A stretch of 64,000 bases of DNA from Alteromonas sp. KUL106 (GCF_009811415.1 NZ_BLIG01000058.1:1-64000), one strand, 5' to 3'; positions 17,868 to 27,563 are shown, numbered from the stretch's first letter. Numbers and translations are program-made. Notes: generated from the sequence alone by a model not told the origin.

Positions 17868-18012
17868 ACCAATTCGCATAGATAATTGCCTAATTAGTAG
17901 GTACGGGCAAACTATCTAGCTACATTCTGGGAATGTGAAAGGGAACAGCCATTCCTGCATTCGCTCGCTTTGCAAGGAAACTTGCCAGACCTTCCCGAAG
18001 GGTGAGTTTAGA
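17868..18012. repeat. MITE-like element, partial copy 2, with inverted module M
   Basis: It starts with a degraded left terminal repeat (CGCATAGATAATT at 17875-17887). Module M follows (17905-17988), then the start of module B (ACCTTCCCGAAGGGTGAGTTTA), where the similarity ends. Relative to these flanks module M is reverse-complemented compared with copy 1: here it reads CATTCTGGGAATGTGAAAGG and then AACTTGCCAG. The right half is missing. It fills most of the 296-base gap between the PilZ gene and ihfB. Confidence 0.7.
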
Positions 18013-18035
18013 ATAGCAAAATTGGGCAGACACAA

Positions 18036-18059
18036 AAAAGCCGCTTTACAGCGGCTTTT
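18036..18059 (-). terminator. Intrinsic terminator of ihfB
   Basis: Perfect 10-bp stem AAAAGCCGCT / AGCGGCTTTT with a 4-base loop, 8 bases beyond the ihfB stop; T-rich in both directions. Confidence 0.85.
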
Positions 18060-18067
18060 AAATTGCG

Positions 18068-18355
18068 TTATGCGATTGAGGCGTCTACCCGTTCGCGAAG
18101 CTCTTTCCCAGGCTTAAAGTGCGGTACATACTTACCGTCAAGTTTAACTGTTTCACCCGTTTTAGGGTTTCTACCTACGCGCGGTGCGCGGTAGTGAAGA
18201 GAAAAACTACCAAAACCCCTGATTTCAATACGCTCACCTTTTTGTAAGGTTTGCGCCATTTGTTCCAGAAGTTCCTTTATTGCCAGTTCGAGTTCTTTCG
18301 CCGGAATATGACGCGCTTGATCCGCGAGCCGTTCAATTAATTCAGACTTGGTCAT
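18068..18355 (-). CDS. ihfB: Integration host factor subunit beta
   Basis: DNA-bending HU/IHF protein of 95 residues that pairs with IhfA. MTKSELIERLA is the standard start, so the ATG at 18355 is used rather than the longer open frame. The DNA-intercalating beta arm is seen in RIEIRGFGSFSLHYRAPRVGRNPKTGE, with the conserved proline of the NPKTG tip, followed by VPHFKPGKELRERV. It follows rpsA on the same strand in the conserved cmk-rpsA-ihfB order. Confidence 0.97.
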   Translation of the reverse strand: MTKSELIERLADQARHIPAKELELAIKELLEQMAQTLQKGERIEIRGFGSFSLHYRAPRVGRNPKTGETVKLDGKYVPHFKPGKELRERVDASIA

Positions 18356-18431
18356 GCTTAACCTCATTGTCAATATTATTGTTTAAACAGCTATCGCGAA
18401 TGGGGTGTGCAGATGCACACCCTCAAAAGCA

Positions 18432-20102
18432 TTACTCGCCTTTAGCAGCTTTAAATGCTTCTGCCATCGCGTTAGCGAAACCAACATCTTCTTGTTGGTT
18501 AACTTTATCGATAGCTTCTTTTTCGTCAGCCTGATCTTTCGCTTTAACAGATAGGTTAACAGTGCGGTTTTTACGGTCAACGCCCATAAATTTCGCTTCA
18601 ATGCTATCACCAACGTTTGCTGCTTCAGTTGCATCTTCAATACGCTCTACAGCAAGGTCTGCAACGCGGATGTAACCGTCAACTTCTTCAGCTAGGTTTA
18701 CAGTAACGCCTTTCGCATCAACTGCTGTTACTGTACCAGTAACGATAGCACCTTTCTTGTTATCTGTCAGATACTTGTTGAAAGGATCTTCTTCGATTTG
18801 CTTAACGCCAAGAGAAATACGCTCACGCTCTGGGTCGACTTGTAGTACAACTGCAGAGATTTCGTCGCCTTTCTTGTAGTCGCGAACCGCGTCTTCACCA
18901 GACTTGTTCCAGCTGATGTCAGAAAGGTGAACTAGACCGTCGATGCCGCCGTCAAGACCGATAAAGATACCGAAGTCAGTGATTGACTTGATCTTACCAG
19001 ACACTTTGTCACCTTTTTCGTGTGACTCAGCAAATGTTTCCCAAGGGTTAGCAATACACTGCTTAAGACCAAGAGAAATACGACGACGCTCTTCGTCAAT
19101 TTCAAGAACCATTACATCTACAGTGTCACCTAGGTTAACAACTTTAGATGGGTGAATGTTCTTGTTAGTCCAATCCATTTCAGAAACGTGTACAAGACCT
19201 TCAACGCCATCTTCGATTTCAACGAAGCAGCCGTAGTCAGTAAGGTTAGTAACCTGACCGTTGATCTTAGTACCTTCTGGGTAACGAGACGCAATTTCTT
19301 GCCATGGATCGTTGCCCATTTGCTTCATACCAAGAGATACACGCTGTTTCTCTTTGTCGAACTTAAGTACTTTAACGTTGATTTCGTCGCCAACATTCAC
19401 GATTTCACTTGGGTGCTTAACGCGCTTCCAAGCCATGTCAGTGATGTGTAGAAGACCGTCTACGCCACCAAGGTCAACGAACGCACCGTAATCGGTAAGG
19501 TTCTTAACGATACCCTTGATTTCATGACCTTCTTCAAGGTTAGCAAGTAGTGATTCACGCTCTTGGCTGCTTTCAGCTTCGATAACTGCACGACGAGAAA
19601 CAACAACGTTGTTACGCTTCGCATCTAGCTTGATAACTTTAAACTCAAGCTCTTTGCCTTCAAGGTGCGTAGTATCACGTACTGGACGTACGTCAACAAG
19701 AGAACCAGGAAGGAATGCGCGTACACTGTTAACTTCTACAGTGAAACCGCCTTTAACTTTACCGTTGATAACGCCTTTAATAGTGACTTTATCTTCGTAA
19801 GCTTTTTCCAACTCAACCCACGCTTCGTGACGCTTCGCTTTTTCGCGAGAAAGAATCGTTTCACCGAAACCATCTTCAACTGCATCTAGTGCTACGTCTA
19901 CTTCGTCACCGATAGCGATTTCTAGTTCGCCTTCAGCGTTCTTAAATTGGTCAGCTGGGATAGCACTTTCTGATTTCAAGCCTGCATCAACAAGAACGAT
20001 GTCTTTGTCGATAGAAACAACAGTACCTTTTACAATTGAACCAGGACGTGTTTCTAGTTCTTGTAAGCTTTCTTCAAAAAGTTGTGCAAAATTTTCAGTC
20101 AT
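18432..20102 (-). CDS. rpsA: 30S ribosomal protein S1
   Basis: Six-S1-domain protein (556 residues, as in E. coli) that recruits mRNA to the 30S subunit. MTENFAQLFEESL is the family start, so the ATG at 20102 is preferred over an open frame beginning 33 bases earlier. The repeated S1 motifs (for example GAFVDLGGVDGLLHITDM and GCFVEIEDGVEGLVHVSEM) are evident. It has 118 bases of upstream sequence after cmk, room for its own promoter and the autoregulatory leader known in E. coli. Confidence 0.98.
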   Translation of the reverse strand: MTENFAQLFEESLQELETRPGSIVKGTVVSIDKDIVLVDAGLKSESAIPADQFKNAEGELEIAIGDEVDVALDAVEDGFGETILSREKAKRHEAWVELEKAYEDKVTIKGVINGKVKGGFTVEVNSVRAFLPGSLVDVRPVRDTTHLEGKELEFKVIKLDAKRNNVVVSRRAVIEAESSQERESLLANLEEGHEIKGIVKNLTDYGAFVDLGGVDGLLHITDMAWKRVKHPSEIVNVGDEINVKVLKFDKEKQRVSLGMKQMGNDPWQEIASRYPEGTKINGQVTNLTDYGCFVEIEDGVEGLVHVSEMDWTNKNIHPSKVVNLGDTVDVMVLEIDEERRRISLGLKQCIANPWETFAESHEKGDKVSGKIKSITDFGIFIGLDGGIDGLVHLSDISWNKSGEDAVRDYKKGDEISAVVLQVDPERERISLGVKQIEEDPFNKYLTDNKKGAIVTGTVTAVDAKGVTVNLAEEVDGYIRVADLAVERIEDATEAANVGDSIEAKFMGVDRKNRTVNLSVKAKDQADEKEAIDKVNQQEDVGFANAMAEAFKAAKGE

Positions 20103-20221
20103 AAGTCTCAAATAAACTTTTAAGTTGATATCCACGCTTCTTATCCGGATAACGCGGGGTTATTAAATGTCGTCGCCACTCCCTGTAGCAACACTGCTTT
20201 GGATGCGTTCGGCTCTCGTCA

Positions 20222-20893
20222 TTAAAGGCGTGAGGAGATAATATCCATCGCTTTTTCAAAGACTTGGTCAATATCCAAGTCCGTTGAATCTATAATTACT
20301 GCATCTTGTGCCGGTACCAATGGCGCGACCGCTCGCTGTGTATCACGCTCGTCTCTCGCTTTGATATCGGTTAAAAGGCGCGCAATATTAACATCCATGC
20401 CCTTTGCTTTCAACTGGCTATAACGGCGCTCAGCGCGGGCCTCTGCGCTCGCTGTAAGGAAAATCTTTACAGGCGCATCAGAGAATACAACTGTTCCCAT
20501 GTCGCGACCATCCGCAACTAATCCTGGATCTTGCTGAAAGGCACGCTGTCTGCGCAACAATGCTTCGCGAACGCGGGGCAGTGCTGCAACTTTTGATGCT
20601 ACCGCTCCAACCTCTTCGGTGCGAATATCGTCAGTGACATCCTCGCCTTCTAGAATAATACGGGTAGTATCGCCATTCGTCTCGAAACTTACATCAAGAC
20701 CGGTTGCTAGAGGAACAACACATTCTTCATCATCACACGGTAGGTCGTGGTGAAGTGCAGCAACTGCTAGTACGCGGTAAATTGCGCCGCTATCTAGAAA
20801 ATGCCACCCTAACTTCTTTGCTAGCAAACTACTTAAAGTACCCTTGCCAGCACCACTTGGACCGTCAACCGTGACTACGGGTGTGGAATGCAT
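20222..20893 (-). CDS. cmk: Cytidylate kinase
   Basis: Phosphorylates CMP and dCMP to the diphosphates. The P-loop DGPSGAGKGT lies 10 residues from the chosen start (MHSTPVVTV); the CMP-binding region shows LDSGAIYR and the later DGRDMGTVVF motif. 223 residues against 227 in E. coli. The open frame extends 51 codons upstream, but that part is not family-like and lies in the gap after aroA. Followed by rpsA. Confidence 0.96.
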   Translation of the reverse strand: MHSTPVVTVDGPSGAGKGTLSSLLAKKLGWHFLDSGAIYRVLAVAALHHDLPCDDEECVVPLATGLDVSFETNGDTTRIILEGEDVTDDIRTEEVGAVASKVAALPRVREALLRRQRAFQQDPGLVADGRDMGTVVFSDAPVKIFLTASAEARAERRYSQLKAKGMDVNIARLLTDIKARDERDTQRAVAPLVPAQDAVIIDSTDLDIDQVFEKAMDIISSRL

Positions 20894-21064
20894 ACCTGCT
20901 CCATCATTTAAATTACAAAAATCGCGCGTAATTATACGCTTTAGCACAGGATAAGCAATGCCACCTACATCAAGTGGCATTGAACATTCGGATAATGTCT
21001 GACACAGATCAACAAGTCTGCAGCGAATAAATGACAAACGCTGCATTTGTTAGACGAGTTTCCC

Positions 21065-22348
21065 TTACGCGTTATAAAGCGTTTTGAAGCGCGTGAAGTA
21101 GTCAGGAAACGTTTTACGGGTACAACCAGGATCGTTGATCGTTACCGGCGTATCGCTCAGAGCAACCAGCGAGAAACACATAGCAATGCGGTGATCATTA
21201 TACGTATCAATCTCTGCGTGTTTTAGCGAATCCGTTGGCCACACCGTAATATAGTCATGTCCTTCTTCCACTTTCGCACCTAACTTTTGAAGTTCAGCTG
21301 CCATCGCCGCAAGTCGGTCAGTTTCTTTAACCCGCCAGTTGTAAATGTTGGTTATAGTAGTTGGACCTTCAGCAAATAATGCTGTAGTGGCAATTGTCAT
21401 AGCGGCGTCTGGAATGTGGTTCATATCCATGTTCACGCCTTTCAGTGGCGCACCGGTAATTTCAACATACTCATCGTTCCACACCACTTTCGCACCCATG
21501 GCTTCAAGCACATCAGCGAAGCGAATGTCGCCCTGAATACTGTTTTGCCCAATTCCGGTTACGCGTACCGTACCACCTTTGATGGCGCCGGCTGCAAGGA
21601 AGTACGATGCCGACGAAGCATCACCTTCAACCATAAATTTACCTGGCGCAACATATTTAGCATCACCAGAAACCGTAAAGGTTTGGTAGCTGTCGTTTTT
21701 GACCGTCACACCAAACTTAGCCATGGTGTCTAAGGTAATATCGATATAAGGTTTAGATACCAATTCGCCTTTGATGCGAATGGTCACATCACCTGAAAAT
21801 AACGGTGCAGCCATTAAAAGTGCTGTTAAGAACTGACTAGAAACACTGCCGTCAACGGACATTTCGCCGCCGTTTAATGTTTTACCTTTAATTTGCAGTG
21901 GCGGGTAACCTTCGTTTTTAAGGTAAGTTACTTCGGCATTGGCTTCGCGCAGTGCATCGACCAAGTCGCCAATTGGGCGCTCTTCCATACGCGGTTCACC
22001 CGTCAGTACGGTATCAACATTACTCGCTGCGAGCGCAGCGCATAATGGGCGCATGGCTGTACCTGCATTGCCTAAGAAAAGTTCTAACGGCTCAGCCACA
22101 TTAAAGGCGCCACCGTTTCCTTGCACCACGCATTGCGTTTTATCTTCGCTAAGGCGGTAGTGTATGCCAAGCTTGGTTAATGCGTTAAGCATATGCTCAA
22201 TATCTTCGCTATCAAGCAAGTTGGTCAGTTCCGTTTCACCTTCAGCTAACGCGGCAAGTAATAGTGCGCGATTAGACAGACTTTTTGAGCCAGGTACATT
22301 GACCTCTCCCGATACCTTTGCAATCGGGTCTAATGTTAACTGCTCCAT
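21065..22348 (-). CDS. aroA: 3-phosphoshikimate 1-carboxyvinyltransferase (EPSP synthase)
   Basis: Sixth step of the shikimate pathway: shikimate-3-phosphate plus PEP to EPSP. About 427 residues. Conserved segments are PGSKSLSNRALLLAALA near the start, LFLGNAGTAMRPL (PEP-binding loop; class I type with an unaltered GNAGTA), and TDRLAAMA near residue 345. MEQLTLDPIA matches the family N-terminus. An ATG three codons earlier (22357) overlaps the serC stop and is also possible. serC-aroA-cmk-rpsA is the usual gammaproteobacterial order. Confidence 0.96.
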   Translation of the reverse strand: MEQLTLDPIAKVSGEVNVPGSKSLSNRALLLAALAEGETELTNLLDSEDIEHMLNALTKLGIHYRLSEDKTQCVVQGNGGAFNVAEPLELFLGNAGTAMRPLCAALAASNVDTVLTGEPRMEERPIGDLVDALREANAEVTYLKNEGYPPLQIKGKTLNGGEMSVDGSVSSQFLTALLMAAPLFSGDVTIRIKGELVSKPYIDITLDTMAKFGVTVKNDSYQTFTVSGDAKYVAPGKFMVEGDASSASYFLAAGAIKGGTVRVTGIGQNSIQGDIRFADVLEAMGAKVVWNDEYVEITGAPLKGVNMDMNHIPDAAMTIATTALFAEGPTTITNIYNWRVKETDRLAAMAAELQKLGAKVEEGHDYITVWPTDSLKHAEIDTYNDHRIAMCFSLVALSDTPVTINDPGCTRKTFPDYFTRFKTLYNA

Positions 22349-22349
22349 T

Positions 22350-23435
22350 TTATCCATTCACTCTTTCAAATTCGCGCATAAACTCGACTAACGCAACAAT
22401 GCCCTCAACAGGCATTGCATTATAAATACTCGCACGCATGCCCCCTACCGAACGGTGTCCCTTTAATGCAAGTAAGCCCGCTTCTTGCGACTGCTGAAGG
22501 AACAGTTTATCCAATTCTGGGTCTGCCAAATGAAACGGTACGTTCATTTTGGAACGATTATCTGGATGTACTTTGCTTGAATAAAAATCTGAACTGTCGA
22601 TAGCTGAATACAAAAGTGCGGCTTTTTCCGCATTTCGCTTCGCCATAGCGTCAACGCCACCCATTTCTTTTAACCATTCAAAGACAAGACCAGCTAAATA
22701 CCATGAGAACGTCGGCGGTGTGTTGTACATCGAGTCTGATTTAGCGGCGAGTTCGTAATCGAAGATAGACGGCGTTTCTTTACGCGCTTTGCCGACTAAG
22801 TCTTCGCGAACGATGACTACAGACAAACCGCTTGGGCCAATATTCTTTTGCGCGCCAGCATAAATAACACCGTGCTTTGCCACGTCTAACGGCTGAGACA
22901 ATATGGTCGAAGACATATCCGATACCAGCGGCACGTTACCTGACTCTGGCAACCAATCAAAAGCAATACCGTCAACCGTTTCATTAGGACAGAAGTGATA
23001 ATATGCTGCAGACTGGTCAATATCACTCAACTGAGGCGGTGCAATGTAATGTAGGCCATCTTTTTCAGACACCTCACCGACAACCACTGCAGTATTATAT
23101 TTGCTCGCTTCGTCTACCGCGCCTTTTGACCAAGAACCGCTCACTAGGTGCAAACTGGTATCGTTGGCAGTTGACAGGTTGAGAGGCACTGCAGCAAATT
23201 GTCCGCGTCCCCCACCATGGGTGAAAAGTACGTGGTAGTTATTCGGAATGGATAGCAAATCGCGCAAGTCTTGTTCAGCCTTCGCTGCAATCTCAATGAA
23301 ATCTTTGCCGCGGTGGCTAACTTCCATCACAGAACAGCCTAAGTCGCGCCAATTTGTAAATTCTGCTTGAGCCTTTAGCATCACTTCTTTAGGAAGCATG
23401 GCCGGGCCAGCACTAAAGTTAAAAACCTCTTTCAT
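22350..23435 (-). CDS. serC: Phosphoserine aminotransferase
   Basis: PLP enzyme making phosphoserine from 3-phosphohydroxypyruvate; it also acts in pyridoxal phosphate synthesis. 361 residues from the ATG at 23435 (MKEVFNFSAGPAMLP, the family start; an ATG five codons upstream is less likely). The PLP lysine lies in YAGAQKNIGPSG near residue 197, and SDMSSTILS precedes it. It ends within one to eight bases of the aroA start, so the pair is almost certainly cotranscribed. Confidence 0.97.
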   Translation of the reverse strand: MKEVFNFSAGPAMLPKEVMLKAQAEFTNWRDLGCSVMEVSHRGKDFIEIAAKAEQDLRDLLSIPNNYHVLFTHGGGRGQFAAVPLNLSTANDTSLHLVSGSWSKGAVDEASKYNTAVVVGEVSEKDGLHYIAPPQLSDIDQSAAYYHFCPNETVDGIAFDWLPESGNVPLVSDMSSTILSQPLDVAKHGVIYAGAQKNIGPSGLSVVIVREDLVGKARKETPSIFDYELAAKSDSMYNTPPTFSWYLAGLVFEWLKEMGGVDAMAKRNAEKAALLYSAIDSSDFYSSKVHPDNRSKMNVPFHLADPELDKLFLQQSQEAGLLALKGHRSVGGMRASIYNAMPVEGIVALVEFMREFERVNG

Positions 23436-23507
23436 CGCGTTGTTCAACACCTGTAGATAATTACCGTTTAACCCACGAGTTTGCTTTACTTTCGAGGGCT
23501 ATTAGGT

Positions 23508-23533
23508 AAACAAGCGGCTAAAGCCGCTTGTTT
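23508..23533 (-). terminator. Intrinsic terminator of gyrA
   Basis: Perfect 11-bp stem AAACAAGCGGC / GCCGCTTGTTT with a 4-base loop, between the gyrA stop and the serC start. Confidence 0.75.
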
Positions 23534-23579
23534 TAAAGAACACTGACAATGCGCAAGACATATTTCTCGCGCGTTATCC

Positions 23580-26294
23580 CTACTCTTCTGTCGTTGAGCT
23601 TTCACCGTCTTGTGCGGTGTTATCTTGCTCTTGAACAGCAGTTTCTGCTTGTTCTGCTGCGTCTTCTGAAATTATCGGGTTACCGTCTTCATCTAATTCT
23701 TGTAACTCGTCAACTTCTTCAATGCGTTGTAACCCTACAACGTGTTCACCTTCAACTGTCCGTATTAAGCGAACGCCTTGTGTGTTACGACCCACGACCG
23801 ATACTTCACCCACTCGAGTTCGTACCAGTGTACCTTGGTCACTGATAAGCATTATTTCATTGCTTTCATCGACTTGTACAGCGCCAACTACTTTACCATT
23901 ACGCTCAGATACCTTGATAGAAACAACACCTTGTGTTGCACGGCTCTTAGCTGGGTAATCTTCTAACGGTGTACGTTTACCAAAACCGTTTTCTGTCGCT
24001 GTGAGGATGGGTCCATCACCTTTAGGCACAATCAGTGAAACCACTTTTTGACCATCTTGTAGGCGAATACCACGAACACCTGTTGCGGTACGTCCCATAG
24101 GACGAAGTGCTAACAGCTCTTCACCCGTCTCGGGATCGCGCTTGACTTCACCCGTTTCACTATCGCGAAGCTTTTCATTAAAGCGAACGACTTTACCCGC
24201 GTCAGAGAACAGCATAATGTCGTCATCACCGTGGGTAATATCGACACCAATCAACTCATCACCTTCATTCAGATTAACAGCAATAATACCGCTTGAACGA
24301 GGGCGAGAGTATAGGCTCAGATCAGTCTTTTTAACAGTACCGTTTGCGGTAGCCATTAACACGAACTTGCCTTCTTCAAATTCTTTAATAGGAAGAATAG
24401 CGGTAATGCGCTCGTTATCTTCTAAAGGAAGAATGTTTACAATTGGGCGTCCACGTGCGTTTCGGCTCGCAAACGGCAATTGATAGACCTTCAGCCAGTA
24501 TAAACGTCCACGGGTAGAGAAGCATAAGATGTGGTCGTGCGTGTTAGCCACCAAGAGTTTCTCGATGATATCTTCATCTTTCATCTTCGTTGCAGATTTA
24601 CCACGGCCGCCGCGACGCTGCGCTTCGTAATCAGTCAGTTTTTGATACTTAACGTAACCCTCACGAGAGAGCGTCACAACAACATCTTCTTGTTCGATAA
24701 GGTCTTCGATATCGATATCGTGGCTTGCGGCAGTAATTTCTGTGCGGCGCTCGTCACCAAATTCATCACGAATCTTTTCGAGTTCTTCTTTAATTACTTC
24801 CATTAAACGCTCTGGGCTGTTCAATATGTGAAGTAATTCAGCAATCAGCTCAAGAAGTTGTTTATATTCTTCAAGGATCTTCTCGTGCTCTAGACCCGTT
24901 AGCTTATGTAAGCGAAGGTCAAGAATAGCTTGGGCTTGCTGTTCTGTCAGATAGTACTTGCCGTCGCGGATACCAAATTCCGGCATCAGCCAGTCTGGAC
25001 GCGCCGCGTCATCACCTGCACGCTCTAACATTTGTGCAACGTCACCCAAATCCCAGCCTTGTGCAACTAAGGATTTTTTGGCGTCAGCTGGGCTTTGCGA
25101 TGCTTTTATCAACTCAATAATTGGGTCAATATTAGCCAGTGCGATAGCCAAACCTTCTAGAATGTGAGCTCGGTCTCGGGCTTTGCGTAATTCAAACACC
25201 GTTCGGCGTGTCACTACTTCACGGCGGTGAAGAATAAAGCACTCTAACGTTTCTTTTAGGTTAAATACTTTGGGCTGGCCGTTATCCAGAGCAACCATGT
25301 TGATACCAAATACTGTTTGAAGCTGAGTATTGGCGTATAAATGATTGAGTAGTACTTCGGCAGATTCGTTGCGTTTAACTTCAACAACAATGCGCATACC
25401 GTCTTTATCAGACTCATCGCGAAGCGCAGAAACACCTTCGATACGTTTTTCCTTAACAAGCTCTGCAATCTTTTCAATAAGACGTGCTTTATTGACTTGA
25501 TAAGGGATCTCGTTGACGACAATCGTTTCTTTGCCGTTTGCGTCAGTTTCGATGTCAGCTTTAGCGCGAAGGTAAATCTTGCCGCGACCAGTACGGTAAG
25601 CGTCTTCAATTCCTTTACGACCACTGATCATTGCCGCTGTTGGGAAGTCAGGGCCTGGTATATACGTCATTAAGTCGTCAATCGTAATCGACGGGTCTTG
25701 GATTAAGGCAATACAACCGTTAATCACTTCAGTGAGGTTATGAGGCGGTATGTTCGTTGCCATGCCTACCGCAATACCTGAAGAGCCGTTAATCAAAAGA
25801 TTGGGAACTTTGGTTGGCAGTACTTCTGGGATAAATTCTGTACCGTCATAGTTAGGTACAAAATCTACCGTTTCTTTGTCCAGATCAGCGAGAAGTTCGT
25901 GGGCAATTTTGGCCATTCGAACTTCGGTGTAACGCATAGCAGCAGCCGAGTCGCCGTCAACTGAGCCAAAGTTACCCTGCCCGTCTACCAACATGTAACG
26001 GAGAGAGAACGGCTGCGCCATACGGACTATCGTATCGTAGACCGCAGAGTCACCATGTGGGTGATACTTACCTATTACATCACCTACCACACGGGCAGAC
26101 TTTTTATATGGCTTGTTAAAGTCATTTTTCAGTTCGTTCATTGCGAACAGCACGCGACGGTGCACTGGCTTCAAGCCATCTCTTACGTCAGGCAAGGCTC
26201 GCCCGACAATAACGCTCATCGCGTAATCAAGGTATGAGTTCTTTAACTCTTCCTCGATATTAACGGGGAGGATTTCTTTAGCGTTATCAGACAT
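23580..26294 (-). CDS. gyrA: DNA gyrase subunit A
   Basis: Breakage-reunion subunit of gyrase, 904 residues. The active-site tyrosine is Tyr122 (AMRYTEVRM). The quinolone-resistance region carries Ser83 and Asp87 (HGDSAVYDTI), the susceptible-type residues. The C-terminal wrapping domain shows the GyrA box QRRGGRG and the six-bladed repeat pattern, followed by a long acidic tail rich in Glu, Asp and Gln. Divergent from ubiG across a 300-base region that must hold both promoters, the same arrangement as in E. coli. Confidence 0.98.
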   Translation of the reverse strand: MSDNAKEILPVNIEEELKNSYLDYAMSVIVGRALPDVRDGLKPVHRRVLFAMNELKNDFNKPYKKSARVVGDVIGKYHPHGDSAVYDTIVRMAQPFSLRYMLVDGQGNFGSVDGDSAAAMRYTEVRMAKIAHELLADLDKETVDFVPNYDGTEFIPEVLPTKVPNLLINGSSGIAVGMATNIPPHNLTEVINGCIALIQDPSITIDDLMTYIPGPDFPTAAMISGRKGIEDAYRTGRGKIYLRAKADIETDANGKETIVVNEIPYQVNKARLIEKIAELVKEKRIEGVSALRDESDKDGMRIVVEVKRNESAEVLLNHLYANTQLQTVFGINMVALDNGQPKVFNLKETLECFILHRREVVTRRTVFELRKARDRAHILEGLAIALANIDPIIELIKASQSPADAKKSLVAQGWDLGDVAQMLERAGDDAARPDWLMPEFGIRDGKYYLTEQQAQAILDLRLHKLTGLEHEKILEEYKQLLELIAELLHILNSPERLMEVIKEELEKIRDEFGDERRTEITAASHDIDIEDLIEQEDVVVTLSREGYVKYQKLTDYEAQRRGGRGKSATKMKDEDIIEKLLVANTHDHILCFSTRGRLYWLKVYQLPFASRNARGRPIVNILPLEDNERITAILPIKEFEEGKFVLMATANGTVKKTDLSLYSRPRSSGIIAVNLNEGDELIGVDITHGDDDIMLFSDAGKVVRFNEKLRDSETGEVKRDPETGEELLALRPMGRTATGVRGIRLQDGQKVVSLIVPKGDGPILTATENGFGKRTPLEDYPAKSRATQGVVSIKVSERNGKVVGAVQVDESNEIMLISDQGTLVRTRVGEVSVVGRNTQGVRLIRTVEGEHVVGLQRIEEVDELQELDEDGNPIISEDAAEQAETAVQEQDNTAQDGESSTTEE

Positions 26295-26594
26295 AAACTG
26301 CTTAATCCCTTTTTTTGGTTTGTTCTGCGTTATCCAGCGCCTTACATTACATCATTGTAGAAATAAGACTGGGCGCGCACTGTTATTATTATGTGGGTCA
26401 TAATCGTTGTTCGAGTGTACCACTTGATAACAGATTTATGTAGCGGTTAATTACGCTTATTAGTTAACAAAAAGACAAGCGATTATTTTTCGCTCAGCCT
26501 CTCATAGAAAAACACTAAATCGATCTAAAAACAGTGAAACACCTAACTGATTTGGGATATCTTAAAAAGAGATAGATTAAGGACTGTTTTACTC

Positions 26595-27299
26595 ATGACG
26601 AACGTAGATCAAAATGAAATTAATAAGTTTTCTGAACTGGCTTCTCGCTGGTGGGATCCCGAAGGTGAATTTAAACCTCTCCATCTTATTAATCCCCTGC
26701 GCCTGGATTTTATTAATCAGCACAGCGAAGGACTCTTTGACAAAAAAGTTGTCGATATTGGTTGTGGTGGCGGCATATTAGCTGAATCGATGGCCCGCGC
26801 TGGCGCGTCTGTTACAGGCTTAGATATGGCGGAAGCGTCGTTGGAAGTGGCTAAACTGCATGGCCTAGAATCTGGAGTAAAAGTCGACTACGTTTGTGCT
26901 ACCGCTGAAGACTTTGCACAACAAAATGCAGGCGCATTTGACGTGGTAACCTGCATGGAAATGCTTGAGCACGTGCCCGACCCTGCCTCTGTGGTTATGG
27001 CTTGTGCGAAGTTGGTTAAACCCGGTGGTCATGTTTTCTTTTCCACGCTTAATAGAAACTTAAAATCCTATTTAATGGGAATAGTTGGCGCTGAGTACGT
27101 ACTTAAGCTTGTGCCTAAAGGTACCCACGATCACAACAAATTTTTAAAACCCTCCGAACTTATGTCGATGACTGATAAAGCGGGTTTATTGCCCCGCGAC
27201 ATGACAGGACTTCACATGGATCCCATTTCTCAGGGTTTTTATCTTTCGTCTAATAACGTAGACGTTAACTACTTACTATATACTGTGGCGCAAGACTAA
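26595..27299 (+). CDS. ubiG: Ubiquinone biosynthesis O-methyltransferase UbiG
   Basis: SAM-dependent O-methyltransferase acting at two steps of ubiquinone synthesis. 234 residues. Family hallmarks: the N-terminal FSELASRWWDPEGEFKPLH, SAM motif I VDIGCGGGILAESMA (about residue 49), CMEMLEHVPDP, and KPGGHVFFSTLNR. Divergent from gyrA. No terminator was seen after its stop; the NrdR-box pair of the nrd operon begins five bases later. Confidence 0.97.
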   Translation: MTNVDQNEINKFSELASRWWDPEGEFKPLHLINPLRLDFINQHSEGLFDKKVVDIGCGGGILAESMARAGASVTGLDMAEASLEVAKLHGLESGVKVDYVCATAEDFAQQNAGAFDVVTCMEMLEHVPDPASVVMACAKLVKPGGHVFFSTLNRNLKSYLMGIVGAEYVLKLVPKGTHDHNKFLKPSELMSMTDKAGLLPRDMTGLHMDPISQGFYLSSNNVDVNYLLYTVAQD

Positions 27300-27303
27300 A
27301 TTA

Positions 27304-27319
27304 ACACTATATCTTGGGT
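27304..27319. promoter_or_regulatory. NrdR box 1
   Basis: ACACTATATCTTGGGT matches the NrdR consensus ACACWATATATWGTGT at 14 of 16 positions. It begins 32 bases before box 2, about three helical turns, the spacing usual for paired NrdR sites. Confidence 0.65.
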
Positions 27320-27331
27320 TGCGTGCATATT

Positions 27332-27360
27332 TTAAACACCATATATCGTGTTTTTATAAA
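27332..27360 (+). promoter_or_regulatory. Candidate promoter of nrdAB-yfaE
   Basis: TATAAA at 27355-27360 with a weak -35 (TTAAAC, 27332-27337) 17 bases upstream, overlapped by NrdR box 2. If used, it gives a leader of about 480 bases. A second possible promoter is TTGCAA (27415-27420), 17 bases, TGTAGA (27438-27443). Confidence 0.4.
27336..27351. promoter_or_regulatory. NrdR box 2
   Basis: ACACCATATATCGTGT matches the NrdR consensus except at the two W positions and is itself a near-perfect palindrome. It overlaps the spacer of the candidate promoter at 27332-27360, where binding would block RNA polymerase. Confidence 0.7.
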
Positions 27361-27563
27361 AATTGAATCTTAAGAATAAATTAATTTTTATGGCAAAGAT
27401 TCTATTTAAAATGCTTGCAATCCCGATATTTAATGCTTGTAGAACGCTAAAAAGTTAGTCGTTACTAACATAAATTTCATGCCAGTTTGAGTGCTGGAAA
27501 TACCACCAGATATTGGGTTGCAATACGATTAAAACCTCACTATCTTGTGTTTGATTCAGCAAG

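Noticed and set aside
23580..26294. Quinolone-resistance changes in GyrA
   Set aside because: Ser83 and Asp87 are both present; the acidic C-terminal tail is ordinary for the family.
27503..27518. A third NrdR-like box (CCACCAGATATTGGGT)
   Set aside because: Only 12 of 16 matches and not at a helical-turn spacing from the other two.
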